Positions 45,680-58,017 of a DNA stretch of 64,000 bases are shown in pieces. The DNA comes from Balaenoptera acutorostrata (lineage: Eukaryota; Chordata; Mammalia; Artiodactyla; Balaenopteridae): assembly GCF_949987535.1 (NCBI RefSeq), contig NC_080067.1, positions 8,494,001 to 8,558,000 of the forward strand, written 5' to 3'. The notes under the pieces were generated by a model. It saw nothing but the letters and a program-made list of their open reading frames with translations, had not been told where the DNA came from and did not search any database. Position numbers and translations under genes: made by a program. Every line of letters starts with the position of its first letter. Position 1 is the first letter of the stretch.

Positions 45680-46640
45680 GGATAGCGGTAAATTTTATTT
45701 ATGTTTTTATTTTGGAAATTAATGGGAAAGTAAACACAAATGGCTTTAAAACACATGAGAAGACTCTCAATCTCACTTATAATATGAAAAAATACTCATT
45801 AAAACTACACTAGAACATCTTTTGTTAACCACTAGATTGGAAAAATTGAACAGTTTGATAGCACCTTTCATTTGCAAAGGTAGTGGACTAGATATGGTGA
45901 GGACAGATATTGACTCAAACAGATATGATTTCTAAGGGTAATTTAGCAATATTTGTCAAAATTATAAATACTTTCACTTTTGACCCAGCCATCATATTTC
46001 TACTATTTATTTATTTTGCACACTTGTACATGTGCAAAATAATGCATGCAGATTGCTATTCATGCAAAATGATGCATGCAGCAGCTTTTCTAATAGAAAA
46101 TGTTTGGAAATCACTTGACTATCCACCAGTATTGAACTAGTTAAATAAATTATAATATATAACTTTACAAAGGGATATAATGCAGCTGTATAAAAGAATG
46201 GGGAAACACTTTGTATAGGTATATATAAAGGTGACTAGGGTAGATATATGCTAAAGGTGTGTGTATATTAATATATTTTTATATATTCATATGTTTATTT
46301 TTAAGTAAAAAGTGGTTTTCTAACAGTAGGCTTTAAAAAGAAAAATATGTATTTATCATATAATATTTTGACTATAATAGGGAACATAAGAATCCGTGTG
46401 TATGTATTTATTGGCTTGCTTACAAATATAGTAACATTGGTGGAAGCACCAAAACCAGTAATAAAAGTTATCTGTCAGGGTATGGAACTCAGGATGGGGA
46501 CTGGACACGTAAAGGCAAAGGTAGAAGAAAGAAAGGCTCTCACTGTATATCACTTTATATTTTCTTTTCTTTTTGAACCACAAGAATGTATTATCTATTT
46601 AGAAAACAAAAAACAAAAAACCTCAGTGAAGAATAAACAT
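45680..46640 (+). repeat. Old LINE-1 fragment (ORF2 C-terminus and 3' end)
   Basis: ACACATGAGAAGACTCTCAATCTCAC, then TTTTGACCCAGCCATCATATTTCTAC, then GTTAAATAAATTATAATATATAAC, GATATAATGCAGCTGTATAAAAG, and a tail with CAAGAATGTATTATCTATTTAG. This is the 3' part of an L1M/HAL1-type element. The reverse-transcriptase part is missing between this and 44300-45235. A ~19-bp word (TGCAAAATAATGCATGCAG) is repeated at 46033 and 46063. Confidence 0.78.
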
Positions 46641-49143
46641 AACAACTAGAAAAAAAAACATTGCTGGGGAGGGGGAAATACATCAAACGACAACAAGCTG
46701 ACTAACAGATGAGTGTGAAAGAGGGAAGGACAAAATCAGTCTCATAAGCTTTGACATATTGTGTAGTTTGGGGATCAAAATCTGGTGCCCCACTGGCTGA
46801 ATTTAGCCCACAGATGTGTTTTTCCTGGCCAGTACACTATTGTTTTAAAATGCAAATCTTAGTGTCTATGTGAGCCCATACTTTTCAGTTAGCTGTGGTC
46901 ACTAGCCATTTATTATTTTGTACCAGACACTGAAAATCATTTGAGTTATAATCTCTGATTTAGTCACTTGTGACCAGATATTCTCATCATTGGCTGTAGG
47001 CACCATTACCTTCTCCAGATCAATCTCTAAGAGACTTTTCACTGTAGGAGAGATATTAGCTCCTAAAACTCAAACTTTTAAGTGATCCTCTAACCAAGGT
47101 GAGAGATAATCCTTTCAAATCTACTTCCTCAGGAGTTAGTGGACCTAGGCAGGTTGGGAAGGAAAATCTATGTTTCTACCACCTGTAACATATTTGACCT
47201 GTTTGTGAAAAGCTTTTCATAAGAGAACCAAATGTTCCCCTTAACATTTACTTAAAAAATTAGAAAATGCGTTAGTAACATCCTTATCTCCCAGATTTGC
47301 ACAGGAAAGGACAACATGACCTTTTAAATATTCTTTTTAAGTTAACTCTTAGGATAAAGATTGAGAAAAGAAATTGAGAATAAATATTGGAAAAATATGA
47401 CTGTTAAACAGCCAAACCTGGAAGAGTGGGTCCCACAAAAGGGAAAGTAATTGATAGATGAATAATACAATGTGTAAAGATGTATTAGCGTTTTCATTAT
47501 TTTGTACTATTTCTATTCAGTTGGAGCTGATTTCCATAGTAATATAGTTAGCTAAAAATCTGCCTTTGTATATAAGGTCTCCACAGAAAAAGCAAATATG
47601 AAAATGGCAATTTTAAAAATAATATCCTTTTTTTGTTTAATAAAACTAATGTTTTCAAATCTGCTTTTATTAAAACACGATAAATACCATCAATTTTTGA
47701 CATGAAATCTTATTATATACTGTAAATATTTATCACTTTCTAGGGGGAAGATTATGCAGTAGATGACTTCTCACTGATTCACTCATAAAGCTGAGTTAGA
47801 AGTGAAGCTTCTTTTTATTTTCATAAAAATAAAAGGGACTCAGAATTTGACATCCATTCCACTTGGACCAGATAATCAGACAAAGCACAGATGGTGCACT
47901 TTTCAAGAGCATTTTTTTTTTTAGCATTAGAAAAATTATAAAAATAATGCTAATATAAAAACCTTCAAGGTAAAATAAATGGAAAACAGACAATAATGCT
48001 ACTGCAGAGATAACATCCTCTACTGTTCTGGGATTTATTTTCTTACTAAAGTATGATTTATACTGTTCTGTGTTTATAGATCTGACAAGAAAACCTTTAG
48101 AATCAAATAATGGCTTAAGGTAGAACACAAGACACATGTATGGTCTTGATGTCAACCAACCCAGGGCTCCCTGGAGACCAAAATAGCTCAGTCATTGGTC
48201 AGATTTCTACAAACTTATAGATTCTTGGTCATTGATCATTGATGTCAACAAAGTTATAGAGCTTTGGGGTCTGACATAGATTTTGAGAGCCTGATGACAG
48301 CTAGAAATGCACGTACATCTAGAAAGTTTTGGATTTAAATTCAAGTGAGTCACTGACCTTCAGAAGTGCTCCCACTAAGGATCCAAGGACCACTGGTTAA
48401 GGGTTCCTGAAATAAATGATCTCTAACATACTCCAAACATTTTTATCCATTTATTATTTGGTCACTTACATTCCCATTCTCTTCTCTAGAAATGTATGAA
48501 TCATTGTCTACTCTGATACTCAAGATTTAAACTTGATTCCATCATTAATAGTCTTTTACATACAATACTACCTCTTAGTTCTAGCTATAAATCTGTAGTT
48601 TCAATCCCACTCCTGGAGACAAAAGAGAGTTAGAATTTATTAATTTTATCTTTTCTTCTTTCTGAGCTAATAATGATGGGAGAGGGGAGAAAGCTGAGAT
48701 TTTATCATATTTACTGAGTAAATAAAACTCAACTTGTTCCAGACTTCAGCCTGGCATGTTAACTTTTGGATATTTATCCTTTTACCTCAGTGCACAAGTT
48801 ATCCTCTCAGACAGTACCACATAATAGTTTGGTGTTTCTTTATTGCACCTGGAAAACATTTTTTAAAATTAAATAATCTATGATCAAAACATTGACAGAC
48901 AAAACCAATTAGGCTTAGAATACTATTCTTCATTTTTATTATTAAATGCTTACTTCATTTTTTTAAAGTATTATTATTGGGTAAAGAAATGTTAACATCT
49001 CAGAGTTCTCAAAATTATTCTGATTCTTTTATGATCCCCTTTGAAGCTCAGTTTTTTTGTGTGTGTGGATGCAACTTGCAGATGAAATTACTCATGTGCA
49101 ATTAAACAATTTTTCCTTTAAATATAGTGGCTTTTCAATACTT
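46641..49143. other. Unassigned sequence
   Basis: About 2.5 kb with no recognised gene. Positions ~46770-46960 may be a decayed DNA-transposon relic, and CAAGGACCACTGGTTAAGGGTTCC near 48383 has a hAT-terminus look. Neither is firm. The 119-codon minus frame at 47796-48155 has no motif. Confidence 0.35.
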
Positions 49144-49158
49144 AAATGATGTATTTTT

Positions 49159-49462
49159 TTTTTTTTAAAGAAATTCACGTTCTTTTATTTATTTATTTAT
49201 GACTGTGTTGAGTCTTCGTTTCTGTGCGAGGGCTTTCTCTAGTTGCGGCAAGTGGGGACCACTCTTCATCGCGGTGCACGGGCCTCTCACCATCGCGGCC
49301 TCTCTTGTTGCGGAGCACAGGCTCCAGACGCGCAGGCTCAGTAATTGTGGCTCACGGGCCCAGTTGCTCCGTGGCATGTGGGATCTTCCCAGACCAGGGC
49401 TCGAACCCGTGTCCCCTGCATTGGCAGGCAGATTCTCAACCACTGCGCCACCAGGGAAGCCC
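49159..49462 (-). mobile_element. CHR-type SINE (young-looking cetacean subtype)
   Basis: Inverted full-length copy. The T tract and TTTATTTATTTATTTATG are its tail; the head ends CCACCAGGGAAGCCC at 49462. A perfect 15-bp duplication AAATGATGTATTTTT lies at 49144-49158 and 49463-49477. The body is nearly identical to the copy at 55228-55555, including the GAAATTCACGTTCTTTTATTTATTT 3' module. Confidence 0.96.
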
Positions 49463-49477
49463 AAATGATGTATTTTT

Positions 49478-50639
49478 AAAGGGGACTAAATATCCACATT
49501 ATGAAAGCAATTATTTAATTATTCTGGACAAAAAACCCCATAAAAAAATAACAGCAAGTATAACATCCCAGACTCAGCCAAAGTCCATTTCAAATCCTGG
49601 TCTTTTCTGTTCTTGGCCATCATGCTTATAGCATTCTGGTCAGACTCCAGGACTTTAAACATAATGAACTGTATTGGGCTTGAACTTGGTACCTAGAGTA
49701 TCATTCTGAAAAACAGTATCCTTGAATGTGTTATGGGGAAACTGGGTTAAGACAGCAAACTGAGAGCACATATCTAACTTCCCCCTGCTCAACATTTGAT
49801 TTTTTAAAAGAATTAAATAATTACTATGTTTAAAAAAACTGTCAGTGAAGCAGAAATTTCAAGAAATTCTTAAACAAATATAAAGGAGATAGAATTGGAT
49901 ACATGGCAATAATTGAAGGTCAAGACATATACAGAAGCCTGGACAGTTGTTCTATAGACATTCAAAGCTAAGAGTCAAAGATTCAGTAGGAGGAGGGTGC
50001 ACAAGGACAGTGGTGAATGTGATAAATTGGGGAAATATGTCCTGCATGCCTGGGTAGCTTACCATTTTCCCTTCTGACCTGGTTCAGTGGGGCAAGTTAA
50101 AATAGCAAGTGATTGGGAGAAGCTGATAAGTATCCAGGTATATGACAACTTTCAGGAGGACCTTAAAATCTTCCACAATCAGAATTACAGGAACTCTCTA
50201 GCTGGAAGTATATCTTATCCCACCCTTATATCACTGTCAGAAAGATAGCTATGAATCAGGGTAGTTAAACAGGGTAATTCTCCTAAAATTTTTTTCAAAA
50301 TAATAAGAGATAACATAATACTTCTGAAAAGTCATATTAGTCATAGAATAGAAATCTAAAAATTTCAAGAGAAATTTCATCTAAATTTTGAAATTGTAAT
50401 AGAGGAGAAAAAAATGGAGGAGAGGAAATTATTAAGAACAAGAGGATATAAAATAATTTCAAAGCTAATAAAATAAAAGATTTTTTAGCTTTTGAGGTAA
50501 ACTTAGTATGAAGCAGAATGTATGCAATAATTTCACTTCATGGGAGAAATTTTAGAAAACACTGAGGATAATGAGAAAATTTAGTTTCCACAAAGATAAA
50601 AATAGGTTTTCTACAAAGCAATGAAAATCAAATTGACAT
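49478..50639. other. Unassigned sequence
   Basis: AT-rich with no gene. Parts from about 50,280 may be further decayed LINE sequence. Confidence 0.35.
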
Positions 50640-51700
50640 CATGCTTCTGATCAAAAACCAAGTATATTAGAAAACACTGGAGCAAAATGTTGACTATTCT
50701 GAAGGAAATGATTTTGAACCTAAAATTCTATACTTCATGAAAGTGTCATGAAACTTGAAAGGCCTACCAAAGACGTTTAGAATTAAAATGTTGAAAAAAA
50801 TTTGCCACACATAAACTTTAAAAAATTCCTTAGAAAAAGACCTTAAAGATAAATATACATATGTACAGACATATGTATATACAATAAAATCATAAGATAC
50901 AAGGGACAAACAAACTAGGAAATAAGCAAGCAAAATTTCAGTCCAAAGAAATACATAAAACATTTAGTTAATTCTAAAAATTATTTATGCACAATCTAAA
51001 AGAATAATAACCTAACCATCTGGATCTCAAATCCCAGATGATCTCAACATGTAATGTGGCAGGGGCTGGGAGACTAGAAGGATGTGATAGGGACAAATGT
51101 TTAAAAAAGGTGGGAGAAAAAGACAAAATGAAAAATGTGAGAGTAAAGATAAGACACATAAAGACCTATTCTAGAGATTCAATATGCAAATAATAGAAAT
51201 ATCAGGATAAGAGATCTAAGAAGATGTAAGAAAAAAATTATTAAAGGAATAAGAGAGGAGAAATTTCCAGTACTGAAGAATGACATGAGAAAAAGACTCA
51301 TGGCTATTCCAGAAATCTTCCATTAAAATCAGCAAGTAAACCAAGAGAGAAGAAGACATGGATCTGGAGAACAGTCGATAGTGAGTTGTCTAAAAGTACC
51401 AATGATGATGAAAATGATAATTAATATCTATTGAGCTATTTAATACCTGCCTAAGAAATCTACATTAATTATATCATACTATTCTTCCAAAAAATCTAAG
51501 TAGTATTGTAAAGTAATTAAAGAAATATTTAAATTAAAAATTTCTAAACCTTGTATTTATGTATATTTGATGGATCAAGGAACAGAGATAAAAATAACTA
51601 TCAGAGTTATGATATTACTATGAGAAAAAACTAAAATTGCAATTATAAGAAATGTCATCTGGAGAATGGGGAGTATAAAGTCAGGAGATGTTTTTTTCTC
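50640..51700 (+). repeat. HAL1-like / old LINE-1 fragment
   Basis: GAAGGAAATGATTTTGAACCTAAAATTCTATAC, then AAATTCCTTAGAAAAAGACC, then AACCAAGAGAGAAGAAGACATGGATC follow sequence familiar from half-LINE (HAL1) elements. Heavily decayed. Confidence 0.6.
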
Positions 51701-51756
51701 AAAAACCCTTCTGTACTACTTGATTTGTTACTAATATATGTATTAATTTGATAAAA

Positions 51757-51777
51757 ACACACACACACACACACACA
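51757..51777. repeat. (CA)n microsatellite, about 10 units
   Basis: Uninterrupted ACACAC run between A-rich sequences. Confidence 0.9.
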
Positions 51778-53689
51778 AAAACAGAAGCAAAAAAAGAATA
51801 AAAATTAAACCATTCAACAAAAAAAAAGGAAAAAAAGTGTTATAAATAGAAAATATTAAGTGGTTACAGGAATAATCCCAACATCACAATAAATGTGAAT
51901 GTGATAAATTTCTCTATTAAGGTACATGCTCTCTGGTTAAAAAGAATCCAGCTATTATCATTTGAAAGTGACACACAAAAGTAGGTACTCGTCTTTTTGT
52001 GGAACATTCATCTTTTTTGGACAGCTTTCCTCTTTGGAGACTCTCCCCATTATAAGTCTCTCATCCACAGGATAGATATTCCCAGCATCCCCTGAGATTA
52101 TGGCAGATATATGTGACTAACTGGGAAGTGAGAAAATAACTCTCAATCTTTGGGCATTGGCTTTTCACAAAGATTAATTGCAGTCTGGTATCCAGCTTTT
52201 AGTGGGATTTGTGAGATTTGGGTGTCTGTGCCAAAAAGAAGCAGCACTTCTATTCTTCAGTAGTATAGCCATTGCATTGTGGCTTAGTTTTTCCTGTAAA
52301 GTAATCCTTGAGCCTGAGTATCTGGTTGTTCTCTGTGAACATTCTTTGTGAGCTATTTAATACCCATAAATAAATTTCTATTCTGCTTAACTAATTTCCA
52401 AATAGTGTTATTTTCATCTAAAAACCCTGAGAAACACACACCTAAAAGTAAGTGATAAAGAAAGATCGTGTAACAAGATGCTAAAATGGTTTTAGGTAAA
52501 TCACTGAGACCATGCATATTACATTCCAGGGTGAGGTGCTGGGTCAGGATGAGATTTTCAAAGGAGGTGACCAAAGTCCAATTATATGACCCTTCCATCC
52601 TTCGCCCAAAAGAAAGGTATAAAAAGGTTGGATTTACAGTTGAGACATGTAGAGAATTTTTGGAGAACCCCACCCCACAAATGAAAAAGCCTTCAACAAG
52701 ACCACTCAAAGAACTTACTATGTGAACCCCAAGAATTTAGGGGACCCAGTGTTTCTGAATCCATCCTGGGAAATCTAAATGACAAGAGATGAATTTGTTA
52801 GGTGCTTTAAAGATGGAGTAAAGGAACAGGTTTTGTAGTATGGCCTATACTTTTGGAACTTATCAGAGAAAAGGATAACGAAGTGTATTCTGAGGATTCA
52901 ACTGTGGACCATGGAAAAGAAAGAGCTGGCATGGAATCATTTTAGGTCCATCCAAAAGGACTCTGGAGGAATGGCAGACCATATACAGAGAAACAACAGA
53001 TATTACTGAATTCCTGGAGATCCAAGAAAGGGGAAGTAACCATAAAATAGAGACAGATTTGCCCACATCAAAGAAAATGTACCTGAGAGAGTCTCCCAAG
53101 ATGGGCCCACAACCATGCTCCAGGAAGGAAAGAATAAGATTTAAAGATCTTCTGAGTCAACAGAGTTCTGTTGGTAGAGCACTACAATAGTACTAGTAAG
53201 TCAGAAATTTCCTGCTCCCTTGTCTCTGTCCTTTCCCTTTACTTCAAGTCAGAGACCATCAATAATATGACAGAGGAGCATGAGTAGAAGGGCTAGAAGG
53301 AGAAAAAGTAAAGAAAGCCCCACTTTCTGATGGCAGGCTTCCTACCAACTCAAAGCCTGAACTGGATGAGAAGTAACAACTATACGGAGATTGAAAGTTG
53401 TCTCCTACACACAGAAATGGACATCTAAATGACTAAAATCAGACTGTGTTTGAAACCTGCAGGATCAAAGACTTTACTACTGAAGAAAATTTTAAAAATA
53501 TATGGTGTGCCTGAGTTTTCATCCAGGAGCAGGGGATACCTTAAAATATATTTAAAGGAATATATAGAGAAAAGAGTTGTTTTGTAATTATATCTCAAGA
53601 ACCATATTTATTTTTGATATTTCTATTACCGTTTTAAATGAGGACAAGAAAAAGATCTACCTGACAACTATTAAAAATTGGTATGTGCC
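51778..53689. other. Unassigned sequence
   Basis: No recognised gene. A 118-codon minus frame (52709-52353) and a 79-codon plus frame (52486-52725) overlap it, but neither has a domain I recognise. Some of this may be ancient retroelement sequence. Confidence 0.35.
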
Positions 53690-54389
53690 TATTTTAGTAC
53701 CAGAGAAAACAGCACTTGAGGTGAAAGGCATTAAGTGAGTTAAAGTCATATTGGTAAAAAGCAAAATTCATCAGGAAAATATGAGTTACAAACCTCAAGG
53801 CACCCAACAGCATAACTTTAATATATATTAAACTAAAACTAATATAAATTCAAGAAGTAATTGAAATAGATGTGTAAGACTTTATATATGCAAAATAACT
53901 TCTATTCCACTCAAAATTTAATGAAATACGCCCCCAAATTGACCCTCTATTAGGCTTTGAAGAATACTTCAACAAATTTCCCAAATCAGAAGTCATGCAA
54001 GCCGGATTTTCCAGAAACAATACAATTATGCTATTCTAAATATCTGTGGTCATAGAGGAATCCAAATGTAAATTACAAGTATTTAGAAATAAATAATGAC
54101 AGCAGTGTGTGTATGTCTGTGTATTCATATCCTATAAAGTGGTACATGGGTGAAAATTTCTAATATTAAGTATATTTGTAAGGAAGCCATAAAGAAATGG
54201 ATTATGCTTTCATTTTAAGAAGGTAGAAAAAAGACAATAAAATATACAAAAAAGTAAAGGTAACAAGAGAGAAAAAGAATTAACTATATAGAAAACAATA
54301 GTATAAACCAGATCATTAAAACAAAAGTTGATTTTTGGGAAAGTCCAATAAATACAGTCTTTGGTAAGCCTGATCAAAGAAATAAGAGT
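53690..54389 (+). repeat. Old LINE-1 fragment (ORF2 N-terminal half)
   Basis: Order of decayed ORF2 words: GTTACAAACCTCAAGGCACCCAAC (NVYAPN region), CCATTCTATT-type linker sequence, then GTTGATTTTTGGGAAAGTCC and GGTAAGCCTGATCAAAGAAATAAG (the '[10 protein letters not shown]' region). It abuts an L1 in the opposite orientation at about 54390. Confidence 0.65.
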
Positions 54390-55223
54390 AAATTTCACAA
54401 CTTTTGACAAATGCATAATCTCATGCATCCATCATTACAATACCATACAGAATAGATTCACCACCCTAAAAATCTTCTGTACTCCACTTATACATATCTC
54501 TATCCCCCTGAACTCCTGGCAACCACTGACCACCTTTATAATATCACATAGAGTGTTTTTACTACCCTAAAATTCTTCTGTGCTCTACTTATTCATTTCT
54601 CCCCACCCTGTTGAATAATGACCTATTCATTGTACCCATAGTTTTGCCTCTTCCAGAATGTCATATGATTAGACTCACAGAGTCTATAGGTTTTTGGCAA
54701 GACTGTCTTCTTTCACTTGACAATATACATTTAAGTTTCTTCCATATTTTTTTGTGGCTTGAGAGCTCATTTCTTTTATGCTAAATACTATTCCATTGTA
54801 TCTATTAAAGAACTTGGTGCTTCCACGTTTTGCAATTATGAATAAAGCTGTTATAAATATTTCTGTGCAAATTTTTGTGTGAACATAGTTTCTAAGCATT
54901 TACAAAAATGATTGGAATTGCTGGATTGTATGGTAAGCCTGTGTTTAGCTTTGCAAGAAAGTCCTGTGTCATTTTGTATTCCTATGAGAGTTTCTGTTGC
55001 TCCACATTCTTGCTACCATTTAGTGTTGTCAGTTTTTGGATATTAACCATTCTAATAGTTGTGTAATGGTATCTTATTGTTCTTTTAATTTGCAATTCCC
55101 TGATGACATATGATGTTGAACATCTTTTTATAGGCTTATTTGACATCTGTATATATATATATAAATGTATGTATATATATGTATATATTTTGGTGAAGTG
55201 TCTATTCAGATCTTTTGCCCATG

Positions 55224-55227
<4 letters not shown>

Positions 55228-55256
<29 letters not shown>

Positions 55257-55555
55257 AATTCACGTTCTTTTATTTATTTATTTATTTATTTATGACTGTG
55301 TTGGGTCTTCGTTTCTGTGCGAGGGCCTTCTCCAGTTGTGGCAAGTGGGGACCACTCTTCATCGTGGTGCGCGGGCCTCTCACCATCGCGGACTCTCTTG
55401 TTGCGGAGCACAGGCTCCAGACGCGCAGGCTCAGTAATTGTGGCTCACGGGCCCAGTTGCTCCGCGGCATGTGGGATCTTCCCAGACCAGGGCTCGAACC
55501 CGTGTCCCCTGCATTGGCAGGCAGATTCTCAACCACTGCGCCACCAGGGAAGCCC
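55228..55555 (-). mobile_element. CHR-type SINE (cetacean subtype) in old L1
   Basis: Inverted full-length copy with an exceptionally long T tract (29 T at 55224-55252, the first four in the duplication). Perfect 13-bp duplication TTGCCCATGTTTT at 55215-55227 and 55556-55568. The sequence is almost the same as the copy at 49159. Confidence 0.96.
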
Positions 55556-55738
55556 TTGCCCATGTTTTAACTGGGTTGTTTGCTATCTTATTGTTGAATT
55601 TTAAGAGTTCTTTGTACATTTTATATACAAGTTGTGTTTTTTTTTTAATCAGATGTGGGTTTTAAAAATATTTTTTTCCTAATTTGTGGTTTGTATTTTT
55701 ATTATTTTAACAGTATCTTTCAAAGAGCAGAATTTTTT

Positions 55739-56048
55739 TTAAAATTTATTTTTATTTATTTATTTTTGGCTGCATTGGGTTGCTGCTCACAGGCTTTCTC
55801 TAGTTGTGGTGAGCGGGGGCTACTCTTCATTGTGGTGCATGGGCTTCTCATTGTGGTGGCTTCTCTTTGTTACAGAGCATGGGCTCTAGGCGTATGGGCT
55901 TCAGTAGTTGTGGCACGCGGGCTCAGTAGTTGTGGCACACAGGCTTAGTTGCTCCACGGCATGTGGGATCTTCCAGGACCAGGGCTTGAACCCATGTCCC
56001 CTGCACTGGCAGGCAGAGTCTTAACCATTGTGCCACGAGGGAAGTCCC
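55739..56048 (-). mobile_element. CHR-type SINE, older subtype, in old L1
   Basis: Inverted copy of the longer, more diverged subtype with duplicated CAGTAGTTGTGGCAC modules. Ends GAGGGAAGTCCC. Duplication CAGAATTTTTT at 55728-55738 and 56049-56059. Confidence 0.92.
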
Positions 56049-56952
56049 CAGAATTTTTTCTCCTTTAAAAGAAGTCTGACATCAACTTTATTTCTTTCAT
56101 GGATTGTGATTTTGGTATTGTTTCTAAAAAGTCGTCTTTAAACTCAAGGTAGATTTTATCTACCTATGTTATCTTCTAGAAGTTTTATAGTTTTGTATTT
56201 TACATTTAGGTCTATGATTCATTTTGAGTTCATTTTTAGAAAGGTGTAAGGTCTGTGTCATATTTTTTCCATGTAGATGTCTCATTTTTCCAGTACCATT
56301 TGTTTAAAAGATCATCCTTTTTTCCATTGAACTGATTTTATTCCTTGTTAAAGATCAGTTAGCTATATTTGTGTGGGCCTATTTCTGTGCTTTCTATTTG
56401 TCTATTATTTTACCAGTGTCACACTGTTTTAATTACTGTAGCTTTATAGTTAGTCTTGAAGTCACATAGTGTCAGTCTATAGACTTCTTCAATATTATTT
56501 TGGCAATTCTGTGTCTTTTTCTTTTTGATATACTATAAACTGCAGAATCAGTTTGTCAACATGTACAAAATAACTTGCTGGGATTTTGTTTGAGATTCCA
56601 TTGAATCTTTAGATCATACTGGGAAGAACTGATATCTTAACAATATTGAGTTTTCCTTTGTCTCCTGGATCTGTCAGTTACTGATAGAGGAATATTGAAA
56701 TCTCCAACTATAATAGTGGATTTGTCTATTTCTCCTTGACATTCTGTCAGTTTTTGCCTCATATATTTTGATGCTCTGTTGTTAGGCCCATACACATTAA
56801 GTACTATCATGTTTTCTTGGCAAATTGACTCCTTTATCACTATGTAATGACTCTCTTTATCCCTGAAAGTTATCCTTGCTTCTGAAATCTGCTCATCTGC
56901 CATTAATATAGCCACTTCTGCTTCCTTTGATTCATATTAGGATTGTATATCT

Positions 56953-56967
56953 TTCATCCCTTTACTT
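56953..56967. repeat. Target-site duplication of NME4 retrocopy (left)
   Basis: TTCATCCCTTTACTT, identical to 58003-58017. Confidence 0.9.
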
Positions 56968-58002
56968 TAAAAATTTTTCACAGCACAGTGAATTTTAATG
57001 TTCCTTCCTTTGGGGAATGAGAAGTGGCAAAGCCCACATTTGGAAACACTCAAAAAGTTGTCCGGCACTTTGGCACAGAAAGGATTTGGTCCAATTTCTT
57101 TCCAGTTTAGGATACGGAAAGGCAAATAAAGTTGGTAGCTCTAGCCACTCTGTTCTGGGGTGAGGTTGATGGTGGACAGGGAAGTGGTCTGAGACAGATG
57201 GGCAGAGCATGGGTGTGAGCTCAAGTTCTTTCCAACAGAGGTAGCTGGTCCTGGGTGGATGTTAGGGAGTCTTAGCAGGCTGAGGGTTTGGGCTGAGTAG
57301 ATGTTGCTCTGGTTGCCTTCCTCTGCCCAGTCCACCATCCCTGCTCCTGAACCACAGATAGATCTCCCTCTGGGCCCCTACACAAGGCACCGGCCTGGAT
57401 GATGTTCCCACAAGCTCATGGATCAGCCCAGATCATTTCTGGGAGCCTCATTTTCCCACCAGTCCTCGTGTGTTAACCCCTCTTGGTGTCTTCTGATGTG
57501 GAGGCTGAAGTCTCCCTAGAGTCTTCCCTGATGGTGCCCAGGGCAGCCTCGGCAGAGTTGCTGTTTCCTATCATGGCCCTTGTGGTAGAGACTACATGGG
57601 GGTCTTGCCAGACCATAGGCACCAGGGGCCAGAGCTCATGTAGCTGATGAGGGCTGGGTAAAAGGGCTTCCTCCTGGTGGTGGTAGGCCTCAGCCAAGAC
57701 ACTGTCTGGTGCCTGCAGTGCCTTCGTCCCCACCAGCCCGAGGACCCTGCTCGCAAAGCCCTGGATCACAATCCCAAGGAGCCACTGCTGCAGACCATCT
57801 GGCTTCACTTTGACCAGAATCGCTCCCAGGCCCAGGCGGGCCCTTCAGAGCTGGGACACACAAGCAGGTGTGGCCAAGGACTGGCAGGCTGTACACCAGC
57901 CTCCGCAGCCTGGTGCATCCCATGAGAGGCTGCCCACGAGGCCTGGGCGCTGGCTGCTGGATGAGCGCTGCAGGGAACTCGCCCCAGCCGCCGGAGCCCC
58001 CC
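56968..58002 (-). pseudogene. NME4: Processed pseudogene of NME4 (mitochondrial nucleoside diphosphate kinase)
   Basis: A 1,035-bp GC-rich, intronless insert in AT-rich L1, bounded by a perfect 15-bp duplication, with a short decayed A-rich end at the left (TAAAAATTTTT). The parent enzyme transfers phosphate between nucleoside tri- and diphosphates in mitochondria. On the minus strand a frame opening MGCTRLRRL (ATG at 57923-57921) matches the arginine-rich leader. A second frame (from about 57808) carries KPDG, LQAPDSVLAE, MVWQD, RAMIG and GTIR in NDPK order, which fits NME4 better than other family members. The frame then ends early near 57473. QREIYLWF and DWAEEGNQSNIYSA, the NME4 C-terminus, reappear in other frames to about 57290. 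Several frameshifts mean no functional enzyme. Family identity is firm; the NME4 assignment is by memory of the family, not a search. Confidence 0.85.
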
Positions 58003-58017
58003 TTCATCCCTTTACTT
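58003..58017. repeat. Target-site duplication of NME4 retrocopy (right)
   Basis: TTCATCCCTTTACTT, identical to 56953-56967. L1 sequence resumes directly after it. Confidence 0.9.

Noticed and set aside
52353..52709. 118-codon minus-strand frame with hydrophobic segments
   Set aside because: Considered as an endogenous retroviral remnant, but no conserved retroviral motif is visible and there are no LTRs nearby.
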